From positions 1 to 15,677 of the forward strand of contig DAIQOA010000101.1 in the NCBI GenBank assembly GCA_036788095.1: a DNA stretch of 15,677 nucleotides, in the 5' to 3' direction. Below the pieces are notes generated by a model. The model saw nothing but the letters and a program-made list of their open reading frames with translations. It had not been told where the DNA came from and searched no databases. The DNA is from Anaerohabitans sp036788095. GTDB lineage: Bacteria > Zhuqueibacterota > Zhuqueibacteria > Residuimicrobiales > Residuimicrobiaceae. A program made the position numbers and the translations under genes. Shown here in pieces: positions 1 through 7,618 of this stretch; within the stretch, counting starts at the first letter, position 1; each line of letters opens with the position of its first letter.

Positions 1-509
1 TGGGTGAGTATAGAACTGGCCTCTACGCACACCGCGCCGCCGCTGTTGCGGGGGAGATCGAAATCAGTGGTCGGCGCGTCGCCGGCCGGCAGGCCGTTAT
101 CCACGCCGGTCCATTCGTAGACCGCGCCGGGCATTTCTCCCAATGGAGAATCTATGATCACCGAAACCTCCTGAAGGCCATCCAGGTCCCAATCCGTCAC
201 CGCCAGGCTTCTGAGGGCGGACTGATGCGGCCGCTCGATCTGCCAAACCAGAGCGAAACTGTCGTTGGCTACGGCTTCCAAAAGGGAGAAACGAGTGGTC
301 TCGCCGTCGTTGAGCAGAATCTCCCCTTTGCCGTCCTGATCGATATCAGAACCGCATTTCATCGCATACGATCGAAAAATGTTTTCGATTTTCCCGTGTT
401 TGGCCTGCCAGGAGATCTTCCAGTTTTTGTTGTTGCTGTCCTGACTGTGCAGCGGAGCGTTAAGGAGAATGAGCGTTGTGATGAAGAGCAGTCCAGATCT
501 GAGTCTCAT
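1..509 (-). CDS. Secreted FG-GAP/VCBS-like repeat protein, N-terminal part (3' end outside window)
   Basis: Only the first 169 codons are visible; the gene continues past the left edge. The start is fixed by a strong Shine-Dalgarno (AAGGAGG, 8 nt before the ATG). Residues 1-22 form a Sec signal peptide (positive MRLR, hydrophobic core, probable cleavage after LHS). The mature part has two acidic loops of the calcium-binding FG-GAP/VCBS type: DIDQDG at residues 55-60 followed by GEILLND, and DWDLDG at 106-111 followed by QEVSVIID. Such repeats build extracellular beta-propellers, so a surface or secreted protein is likely. It lies 136 bp downstream of the 1285-aa gene in the same direction and may have its own promoter in that gap. 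Its substrate and C-terminal domains cannot be seen. Confidence 0.8.
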   Translation of the reverse strand, partial: MRLRSGLLFITTLILLNAPLHSQDSNNKNWKISWQAKHGKIENIFRSYAMKCGSDIDQDGKGEILLNDGETTRFSLLEAVANDSFALVWQIERPHQSALRSLAVTDWDLDGLQEVSVIIDSPLGEMPGAVYEWTGVDNGLPAGDAPTTDFDLPRNSGGAVCVEASSILT

Positions 510-618
510 GCGTGTTCCCTCCTTGGTGGATGTGTCGCCCTTCGACCTGGTCGCATCGTCCTATCAACCTGCGAACCGGCAGCCGCGGGCTTGATATGCG
601 TGGATTGAATCTTACTGG

Positions 619-624
619 ATTATA
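619..624 (-). promoter_or_regulatory. Candidate -10 box (TATAAT) upstream of the FG-GAP-like gene
   Basis: A perfect TATAAT on the minus strand sits about 110 bp before the start of the FG-GAP-like gene, in the 136-bp gap after the 1285-aa gene. The hexamer 17 nt upstream (AAATCA) is a poor -35 match, so this is a weak call. No rho-independent terminator is visible in the gap, so read-through from the upstream gene is also possible. Confidence 0.3.
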
Positions 625-645
625 AAGTCCGTGAGAGTTGATGAT

Positions 646-3600
646 TTATTTTTGATGAAACAGCGCCTCAGCTGTGAGCTCCTGTTTGGTCCGGTTCGGC
701 CCGCTCCAACTGACCCGCAGTGCTTTTCCAGCACCGGCCTGAAAGTATTTCACCTGAATGGGGTATTTCCCTTTTTTCAGCGCCAGGGTGGCCGATTTTT
801 CAAACGCCCCATGAGGGCCGTCGTTGTCGATGAGTTCCTTGCCATTGATGTACAATTTGCTGCCGTCGTTGGAGAGCAGATAAAACGTATAGATGCCGTC
901 CGTCGGGGTCAGCAGGTGCCCGTCATACACATAGCCAAAGGCCTCGACGCCATCGTGGGGTTTCAGTTGGCATCCCATCATCAGCCCGGTTTCCGCCGGT
1001 TGGACTCGTTCCATATCCGCGACCTTGTTGAACGAACCTTCATAATAGGCGTAGCGCAGGCCGGGCGCCAGGGATGAGGTTGTGGCCGATGGCTCATAAA
1101 CCACTTTTTTCAGAGACTCGGAAACCACATAACCGGCGACGCCTGTCCGGGTGTAGGCCCGCATGCGCAGAGTGGCGGATTCCTTGATCGGAAACGGCGT
1201 ATGATAGCGTGCAGAATTGCGGGTGGGTTCACTGCCGTCCAGAGTGTAATAGATTTCGGCATCGCTTGCATTGCAGCCGAGAACAATGCGGGTTGAATCG
1301 ACAAAGTAGGTGTTGTTGGAGCGTATGAACGGGGTGGCGGCCGTGGACGCGCCGCCGTAGCATCGCACTGATCCGTCCTCCAGAGTTAAAATAACGCGGC
1401 CGGCGCGGCTTACGGCCAGGCCCCAGGGCCGGGGGGCGTATTCCAGCGTCTGTCGCCAGAGCGTTTTTCCATTGTGCAGGTCGAGCACAGTCAACTCGCC
1501 GGCATCCACCACTGCCACGGCATTGCGGGCCACTGCCATGGCGATACTATTGGGGCACGGGTGCTCCCAGATCGGTTTCAGCGGGCCGGAAAGTTTTTTC
1601 CACAAGGGCGCGAAAAAGCCCAGGTAGCGAGTGCCGGCAACGCAATCGTTCAGGGTTTGCTGGTCGATGCGCGGCAGACACAACAGTCTGCTATGATTGA
1701 CCCAGAGGATGTCCCGGCCGCCGCCATGGGTGTGCAGCAGCTTGTCCGTAACCGTGGGATCAAAAACCATTTGATCGGAGCGGCTGTAAAACGGTTTGCC
1801 CGCAGCCACGACCCGGTTGCCGATAAGATACAGCTCCCAGCCTCTGGGGTGGGTGGTGTCGCAGGTTTTGAGCGGCTCAGGATCGTTCAAGCAAGCACCG
1901 GTGGAGAGGTCATAAACGGCCGGCGATAGGGAGGTCCCTCCAGCCAGATACAGTTTATGGTCGTGAATCAACAGGTGTCCCTGCACGCTGGCGCCTGTTC
2001 GCGCTTCGCGTAAAAGATGGCCGGACGAGTTGTTTTGCCAGATCAATCGTCCGGTCTCGGTGTCCAGGGCATAGACATAGATGCCGTCATAGTTGAGGAT
2101 GCCGGCGGCCACATAGGCCACGTTGTCTTCAACCAGCACGCCGCTGGCCCCTGGCCAGGTCGACAACAGATTGCCATAGACAGGAATCTTGCGTTCAGCC
2201 GGAGCGATACGGAACCTCCAGGCCATTTGACCGGTGCGCGCGGCAAAGCTGTAAACCCATCCGTCGCCGGAGCCCACCAGCACTTGTCCGCGATGGACGG
2301 TTGGTGGAAAACGCACTGCGCCTCCGGTGTGGGCTTTCCACAGCTGTTCGCCGGTGGTCTCATCCAAGGCGTGTACGGATCCATCGCTGCCGGCGTAGAA
2401 AATCAGACCGTCCACGGTCACCGGGGCGGTCAATTCAGCCCGCCAGGGGTGGCCGAGTATCTCTGTGCCCGGCATCTCCGCTGGGCTTTCCGCGAACCGC
2501 CATAGGGCGTGGCCTGAGTTGGCGATCGCCGCCGTAGTAGCGACCGTGCCCGTGTTGTTCTTGCGAAATGTGGGCCAGTCGGCTGGATTATGCAGCAGGC
2601 TGGAGATGCTTTTCGGATCAGTGATGGCGGTCTCCAGCCGTTCCGAATCAATGGCCGTGGGATAAAAGTTGAAATCGCCGGCCGGTCCCAGCGCTGTGAC
2701 GCCATAGATGGAGAGCTGGCAATCGCAGACAAAGGGCCACCAGTAAAGATGACCGTCCGCGATGGTGACGCCGTCAAAGCATGGTGGACGCATGGGCGAG
2801 ATCCATTGCGGCCGGCTGGTCTGAATATCCAGCCGGACCGTGCCGTCATCGGCGCGGAAAAAGATGGCGTCCGCGGCGCCGGTGGGACGGGTGCAGGCCC
2901 GGCGCGCCATCGGCAGATCGGCGAGGATGTCTCCGGTCAGCGGGTCGAATTTTTTGCTGACGTTTTGCCGCCAGATGCCGCCGATGCCATATAGACCGTC
3001 GTCGCGCAGGACCAGTTGAAAATTGTTGAATGGATTTTCCCAGAGCACACGGCCGTCGCGGGCGGAGACCGCCAGCAGTTTGTCGATCTGCGGTCCGGCG
3101 AAATAGAGCGCCTCGTCGCTGCACATCAAATAGTTGCGCGAGCGCCAGTTGGTCTCCCATCCCTGGCGATGCAGATAGGCGCCGATGGCGGTGAACAACT
3201 CTTTCGCGTTCTCCGGCGTCTTGCGCCACAGCTTTTTGCCTGAACGCGCATCCAGGCAGGTCAGATAGGCGCCGAAGCGAAACAGATAAACGCGGTCGCT
3301 GTTCATGCACAGCGCGCGGCTGTCTATAGGTTCTTCTTCGTGGTAATGCCAGGAGATCTTTTTTGTTTTTGCATCGATGGCGAAAAAATCCCGGCCAAAA
3401 CCCCACGGGTGATCCTGCTGATTGAATCCCGGCGAGATGGCATCCCATGGCCAACCGTGTTTCTCCCGGCCCCAGCGCATCACCGGATCTTTTATCTCCT
3501 GTTCGCCGATCAGTGCGTAGAGCGTTCCGTCCTGCAGGCCCATCCATTTCCAGAACGTGCCGCCGGCTTGAACGGCGTCCGGGGCGATCTCGCCTTTCAA

Positions 3601-4503
3601 TTCACCCGTACGCGTATCATACAGCTTGCAGTATCTGTCGTCGCCGACGTACAAGAGGTCCGGCGTCGCGATGATGGTGTTGCGGTGCAACATGATGCCG
3701 GGGACCAGGTCGCGCTGCCAGAGCAGTGCGCCGTTGTAGCCGTTGAACGCAACCAGCTTGTTCAAATAGGCCTCTTCGCGTTCATGAAAGGCGATATGGC
3801 CGAATCCCTTGAACAGCCGGCCGGCTGAAGCCACCGCCACCTGCGCCGCCGGCGCATAGTGCGGTTCTGCCAGAAATTGGGTTAGATAGGGCGCCACGGC
3901 GACTTTGTCTGTAGACTGCGGATTATTGTCCGGACCGTGGAGTGGATGACTCCAATCATCGATGCCTTCGGGGAACGGCTTGTTCCATTCCTTTTTTCCT
4001 GTGAACGCCTTGCCCTCGGGCCGCAGTACGCGGCGGATTTCGTTTTCCCATTCGGAAGGTGATCCCTGCTCCAGAATCACCGCATCGGCCAGGTTATCCG
4101 CCAGATGGATGCGGGAAGAGGTCCCGGCTTCGATATACAGCCGCGAATTCAACAAACCCGATTGATCCGCCAATCGACGGTTGCGAGCCACCCGGTGCGG
4201 ATCGGCCAACTGAAGGTAGAGCAATAGCTCGCTGTGACGCGTCAGCTGCAGCGTTTGGTCGGAGAGGGTGTCGCTGACCACCACAGCGATGCCGCGAGGA
4301 TTGTCCAGTTTGGCCAGAATTCGATCCGGCGTCCAGCCGGCGCTGCTCGCTGGGGTGACGCTCTGCTCCTGGCGACAGCCGAAACTCAGGGCCATGAAGC
4401 CAAAAAGCCAGGGAAGAACCTTCCTCGACTTTTGTCGTAGGCTGCCGCACAATCGCGGATAGCTCATGCGTGCATGCGGAAATACGATTCCCGTACTTTT
4501 CAT
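646..4503 (-). CDS. Large exported PQQ-type beta-propeller protein with degenerate methyltransferase-like, chitobiase-C-like and PA14 domains
   Basis: This 1285-aa protein is probably exported. The N-terminus has a long basic region, a hydrophobic stretch (about 30-42) and C43 in LSFGC, an imperfect lipobox, so a lipoprotein is possible but not certain. Residues 60-170 resemble the second half of a class I SAM methyltransferase (ARNRRLADQSGL, then ADNLADAVI, then RRVLRPEGKAF) but no GxGxG motif is present. From DDWSHPLHGPDNNP (182-195) onward there are many PQQ-type propeller blades such as LVAFNGYNGALLWQRDL (250-266), in two blocks; the second opens at WPTFRKNNTG (643-652). Residues about 1065-1135 (IYYTLDGSEPT) match the chitobiase/hexosaminidase C-terminal or Fn3-associated fold. 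Residues 1147-1283 (DGIYTFYLLSNDGSKLYING) form a PA14 domain, often carbohydrate-binding. The start has AAGGAG 9 nt upstream and overlaps the 380-aa gene by 4 nt. No enzymatic activity can be assigned. Confidence 0.85.
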   Translation of the reverse strand: MKSTGIVFPHARMSYPRLCGSLRQKSRKVLPWLFGFMALSFGCRQEQSVTPASSAGWTPDRILAKLDNPRGIAVVVSDTLSDQTLQLTRHSELLLYLQLADPHRVARNRRLADQSGLLNSRLYIEAGTSSRIHLADNLADAVILEQGSPSEWENEIRRVLRPEGKAFTGKKEWNKPFPEGIDDWSHPLHGPDNNPQSTDKVAVAPYLTQFLAEPHYAPAAQVAVASAGRLFKGFGHIAFHEREEAYLNKLVAFNGYNGALLWQRDLVPGIMLHRNTIIATPDLLYVGDDRYCKLYDTRTGELKGEIAPDAVQAGGTFWKWMGLQDGTLYALIGEQEIKDPVMRWGREKHGWPWDAISPGFNQQDHPWGFGRDFFAIDAKTKKISWHYHEEEPIDSRALCMNSDRVYLFRFGAYLTCLDARSGKKLWRKTPENAKELFTAIGAYLHRQGWETNWRSRNYLMCSDEALYFAGPQIDKLLAVSARDGRVLWENPFNNFQLVLRDDGLYGIGGIWRQNVSKKFDPLTGDILADLPMARRACTRPTGAADAIFFRADDGTVRLDIQTSRPQWISPMRPPCFDGVTIADGHLYWWPFVCDCQLSIYGVTALGPAGDFNFYPTAIDSERLETAITDPKSISSLLHNPADWPTFRKNNTGTVATTAAIANSGHALWRFAESPAEMPGTEILGHPWRAELTAPVTVDGLIFYAGSDGSVHALDETTGEQLWKAHTGGAVRFPPTVHRGQVLVGSGDGWVYSFAARTGQMAWRFRIAPAERKIPVYGNLLSTWPGASGVLVEDNVAYVAAGILNYDGIYVYALDTETGRLIWQNNSSGHLLREARTGASVQGHLLIHDHKLYLAGGTSLSPAVYDLSTGACLNDPEPLKTCDTTHPRGWELYLIGNRVVAAGKPFYSRSDQMVFDPTVTDKLLHTHGGGRDILWVNHSRLLCLPRIDQQTLNDCVAGTRYLGFFAPLWKKLSGPLKPIWEHPCPNSIAMAVARNAVAVVDAGELTVLDLHNGKTLWRQTLEYAPRPWGLAVSRAGRVILTLEDGSVRCYGGASTAATPFIRSNNTYFVDSTRIVLGCNASDAEIYYTLDGSEPTRNSARYHTPFPIKESATLRMRAYTRTGVAGYVVSESLKKVVYEPSATTSSLAPGLRYAYYEGSFNKVADMERVQPAETGLMMGCQLKPHDGVEAFGYVYDGHLLTPTDGIYTFYLLSNDGSKLYINGKELIDNDGPHGAFEKSATLALKKGKYPIQVKYFQAGAGKALRVSWSGPNRTKQELTAEALFHQK

Positions 4504-5642
4504 GGCAGTGATCTCCTTTTTTTCTGCAAAAGGATGATGAGCGTGCCGGCCAGGATCGATACCGCCGACAGGATTAAAAACCAGATCAGCACTTGAGACG
4601 CGGTACGTTTACCAACGGCTGTTTTTGTCGCGGGAACAGCCGAACGGCTCTGCTTGGTCATGCCGGCGCTTTGATCCAAAGGAAGGCCGGAAGGCTGTGG
4701 TCTGGCGTTTTCGCCAGACCGTATTTTGGCAATTCGAAATAATTCCATCTTGACCAGCGGATTTTCCGGATCAAAATGAAGTGCCCGGGCCACCCGCGCT
4801 TGCGTTTTTTGCGTCCAGGATAAGGGGATCATTGGACCCATGAGCCAGGAACGGTCCAGATCACATTCGCAGTCAGCGCCCACCAGTGAAAGCAGATAAT
4901 AGATCGCCTCTGCGGTGATCTGATCCCCTTGCAAGGCCGGGCCCATTCGGCGGCCGCGGCCGTATAGGACGACGGCGGTCGGTTCGATCGCCTGCTCGGA
5001 TAATCCCAGGCTCCACAACAGCACCTGCTCCTGCCCGCGCCGGGAGACCGGCAGCTCCAACAAGACCGGCGGCGCGGCTGATGGTTTGGGCATCAGTGAA
5101 AGAACCGGCTCGATCTGTTGCAGAGCCCATTGAATGGCCCGTCGGCTGTTTTGCGTCTGCTCCGGATCTGTTCCGGCGATGAACAGAAGGACCGCGTGCG
5201 CAGTGACGATTTTGTGCAGAATCTGCTTTTGCGTCGAAGAGTTAAGAACATTCTGCAGAACAGCGGGAACAAACGTAGACAGCGTTCGGCCGCCGCTGCG
5301 GAACACGAGAGGCGTTTTCAGGCTGTCGCCAGTCAGAACCGCCATGGGATCGTCCTGTTGATGTGTTGGACGATGGGTCAGCTCGATGGCCAGGTTTGAT
5401 TCCGCCATGGCTTTTTCACAAAGCGCGGCCAGCCGGCCGGCCACTGGTTGCGCCAACTCTGTCGAATAATGAATGGTGAGACGATAGGTCGGAGAAGACA
5501 AGAGTGAGAATCCGATCTCGCGAACGGTATAACGGCAGGCGGAAAGCGGAAACGGCGTTGCAAGCAAAAGGAACAGGGTCAGGACAGAATGCACCGGTGC
5601 TTGAAGTAAAATCAGGCGAACAACCGCTGCCATGGAGTGCAT
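4500..5642 (-). CDS. Unrecognised membrane-anchored protein, translationally coupled to the propeller protein
   Basis: I do not recognise a named family for this 380-aa protein. A hydrophobic export segment (about 7-35) ends in LSAC with C36, which fits a lipobox, followed by CRYTVREIGF. A long soluble region (37-345) contains a central stretch VVLYGRGRRMGPAL (224-237) and a Cys-rich GADCECDLDRSW (255-266). A second transmembrane helix at about 350-373 is followed by a basic tail (KKRR), so the C-terminus should be cytoplasmic and the body extracytoplasmic. Residues 308-347 are Ser/Ala/Lys/Pro-rich, like a linker. The start has AGGAG 6 nt upstream; M4 is an alternative. Its TGA overlaps the ATG of the 1285-aa gene, implying coupled synthesis and a possible physical partnership. 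The CRYTVREIGF opening reminds me of uncharacterised planctomycetal proteins, but this is not certain. Confidence 0.75.
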   Translation of the reverse strand: MHSMAAVVRLILLQAPVHSVLTLFLLLATPFPLSACRYTVREIGFSLLSSPTYRLTIHYSTELAQPVAGRLAALCEKAMAESNLAIELTHRPTHQQDDPMAVLTGDSLKTPLVFRSGGRTLSTFVPAVLQNVLNSSTQKQILHKIVTAHAVLLFIAGTDPEQTQNSRRAIQWALQQIEPVLSLMPKPSAAPPVLLELPVSRRGQEQVLLWSLGLSEQAIEPTAVVLYGRGRRMGPALQGDQITAEAIYYLLSLVGADCECDLDRSWLMGPMIPLSWTQKTQARVARALHFDPENPLVKMELFRIAKIRSGENARPQPSGLPLDQSAGMTKQSRSAVPATKTAVGKRTASQVLIWFLILSAVSILAGTLIILLQKKRRSLP

Positions 5643-5705
5643 AGAAGGCTCCTAAACCACGACGACCATGAACGGCTTTTTTCGGCTGCAGGAAACAGTC
5701 TTTGC

Positions 5706-5729
5706 GACGGCGGGCACGGTCCGCCGGTC
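5706..5729 (-). other. GC-rich hairpin between the dipeptidase and 380-aa genes
   Basis: In the 109-bp gap the minus-strand RNA can form a stem from GACCGGCGG and CCGCCGTC, with one bulged base and a 7-nt loop. It is not followed by a U-run, so it is not a canonical rho-independent terminator. It may stabilise the upstream mRNA end or attenuate transcription into the 380-aa gene; no experimental support. Confidence 0.3.
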
Positions 5730-5751
5730 AAGTAAATCACGCACTGCCGGT

Positions 5752-7371
5752 TTATTCTCGATTGTTGGTGAATTGGTTGATCAACGTTTCCCGCAATCGA
5801 ATGAACCTACCAGGCACCTGTTGCTGCAGATCCATACAATAGCGGGTTAAAAAAGCGCGGCCGGCGTTGGGATTTTTTTTAAACCGTTTAGCCGCTTCGG
5901 TCTCGATGGAATCCTGCCGGCTGAATATGTGCGCTTCCCAGGGATCGCGTACGCTGCGCACCACCTCGACCGCCTGTTGAAAGCGCAGACCGGCCAAGTT
6001 GTCGACAAAGTCGATGGTCCAGCGCGCGGATTGATCGCTGTATTGGTCAGGATGGTAGATCCGGTAACATTCGGCGGTCTCGGTGACGCCGGCGTAGATC
6101 GGCACATAGGGGCTGAAATAAGGATTGTCCAAATACACCCAATACACTCCGCCGATCGCGTCGGGAAGCCAATCGCGCAATTGACACACCATGCCATAGT
6201 GACCGCGATGCCTGGCAACTGGCCGGCGATTGGTGAGTTTAAGCAGCAGGCGCAGATCATTGCCCGGAAACGGCGTGGCCAACGGACTTTTTGCATAACC
6301 GCCTTTGGCGGCGGGCACCAGCCAGTTGGGATCCGCAGTGATGTCGTAAATGGTGCCCTCGAACACCGAGCGCTGAAAATCGATGACATCGCGCACCGAC
6401 AGCTTACGCTCCGGCTTGGCGGAAAAAGGGTAGAGGCTCAACGGCTCCACTGTTTGTCGATAGGGATTGATCGGCTGCAGCGGGTCTCCGGTCAGCTTGC
6501 GCTCCGGCCAGTCGGCCAAACGGGGCGTATAGGTAGAGTAAAAGAGCCAGAACCTGCCGGTGGCGTACTCTTGCGGCAGCGGCGTGTAGGCCTCCTGCCA
6601 GACAAAGGGTTTGCCGGACCGCGGATCATACCAACCGCGGTCGACCGCCTCCTGCAGGTAATTGGTGGAAGTCATGAATTCATCTTTGTTCTGCGGTTGA
6701 ATTTCCTTGATGATGCTCCAATTGGGAATCATGGTGACGTGGTCATCCGGCAGACGCTGCGCCGCCCAGATGGCGCCGGGTTTGCCGCCGGCTTTTTTCC
6801 ATTCAAGACCAACGCCGAACACCTCCAGGATCCAGACTTCCCGCGGATCGCCGATGCACAACGCCTCTGAACCGCCGGAGGAGCAGAGAAAACCATAGGT
6901 GGTCATCAGCTCGCCGATCAATTGGACCGCTTCGCGGGCGGTGCGACAGCGCTGCAGGGCGAAAATCTGCGCCGCTTCGATGGTCATAATCTGTTCGCAT
7001 TTGCCTTTTTCCGTGTCCAGCTCTGGTTTTTGCGCTGTGGTGCTTTCTGCAATGCCCAGTTGATGTTCGTTCATGTGTGAATAGGCGGAGCGGAAATAGG
7101 TGTAGGTTTTCTCAACCTGAGGAATATAGCCGAGGATCTCCGCGGGCGCATTCAGCGGCTGCCTGGGGTCCTGCAGTCCCCAATACACCGCCGCCTGCTC
7201 TCCGATTTTAAAGGTTTGGCCCGGAACCACCCGAATGCGCGAGTCCGGTCCGCAATCGGTGTGCGAAACGATGACCGATCCGTCGACCGAGGCCAGGCGG
7301 CCGACGCCGATAACCGTGCAAGCCCAGCTGGAGGAGAAAGTGAAAAGAAGGGCATACATCGTGCATTTCAT
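5752..7371 (-). CDS. Secreted C69-family dipeptidase (PepD-like Ntn hydrolase)
   Basis: This 539-aa protein matches peptidase family C69 (dipeptidase A type), N-terminal-nucleophile hydrolases that cleave dipeptides. I chose the ATG at 7371 because AAGGAG lies 8 nt upstream and a signal peptide follows directly; an in-frame ATG at 7419 would add 16 residues without improving the signal. The signal peptide ends SSWA, followed by C18 in CTVIGVGRLASVDGS, the family's usual N-terminal motif with the catalytic Cys. Signal cleavage before C18 would expose this nucleophile directly. Other family-like stretches are GSEALCIGDPREVWILEVFG (167-186) and VTMIPNWSIIKEI. It is the first gene of the minus-strand run and is divergent from the beta-helix gene. 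A periplasmic or surface peptide-scavenging role is inferred; substrate specificity is not visible. Confidence 0.85.
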   Translation of the reverse strand: MKCTMYALLFTFSSSWACTVIGVGRLASVDGSVIVSHTDCGPDSRIRVVPGQTFKIGEQAAVYWGLQDPRQPLNAPAEILGYIPQVEKTYTYFRSAYSHMNEHQLGIAESTTAQKPELDTEKGKCEQIMTIEAAQIFALQRCRTAREAVQLIGELMTTYGFLCSSGGSEALCIGDPREVWILEVFGVGLEWKKAGGKPGAIWAAQRLPDDHVTMIPNWSIIKEIQPQNKDEFMTSTNYLQEAVDRGWYDPRSGKPFVWQEAYTPLPQEYATGRFWLFYSTYTPRLADWPERKLTGDPLQPINPYRQTVEPLSLYPFSAKPERKLSVRDVIDFQRSVFEGTIYDITADPNWLVPAAKGGYAKSPLATPFPGNDLRLLLKLTNRRPVARHRGHYGMVCQLRDWLPDAIGGVYWVYLDNPYFSPYVPIYAGVTETAECYRIYHPDQYSDQSARWTIDFVDNLAGLRFQQAVEVVRSVRDPWEAHIFSRQDSIETEAAKRFKKNPNAGRAFLTRYCMDLQQQVPGRFIRLRETLINQFTNNRE

Positions 7372-7379
7372 GAACTGAA

Positions 7380-7385
7380 CTCCTT
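7380..7385 (-). promoter_or_regulatory. Ribosome binding site deciding the dipeptidase start
   Basis: AAGGAG on the minus strand lies 8 nt before the ATG at 7371. The longer in-frame start at 7419 has no comparable site, so the shorter protein with a signal peptide is preferred. Confidence 0.7.
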
Positions 7386-7552
7386 GGATGAGATTCCGGT
7401 GCAGCGGATTCAGGCCCATTCAATCCCAGACGGCAAAAACAACCGGCAGCACATCGGCGGGTTGCCTGTTCCGCTGTGATTCTGGATTGGCGGCCTGTTT
7501 TTGCTCTTGAACGGTTCACCTTTTGCCCGCGTGTCAAGTATGTAGGTTGGAG

Positions 7553-7586
7553 CTTGAATTAACCAAGAATTTTCCTTAAATTCAAG
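7553..7586. promoter_or_regulatory. Inverted repeat and candidate promoter in divergent region
   Basis: Perfect 8-bp arms CTTGAATT (7553-7560) and AATTCAAG (7579-7586) are separated by 18 bp. They overlap a plausible plus-strand sigma70 promoter: TTGAAT at 7554-7559, a 16-bp spacer and TTAAAT at 7576-7581. Transcription would then begin near 7588, favouring the beta-helix start at 7619 over the ATG at 7589. The repeat lies about 180 bp before the dipeptidase start, so a regulator bound here could affect both genes. The rest of 7372-7618 shows no gene. Confidence 0.4.
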
Positions 7587-7618
7587 GTATGTTTTATCCG
7601 CTTGAAAGGCGACCACGA

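Noticed and set aside
5929..6870. Open frame of 313 codons opposite the C69 dipeptidase
   Set aside because: Antisense shadow of a recognised gene, with no domain or start signal.
7532..7537. Perfect TTGACA on the minus strand as the -35 of the dipeptidase promoter
   Set aside because: No acceptable -10 hexamer lies 15-19 bp downstream.
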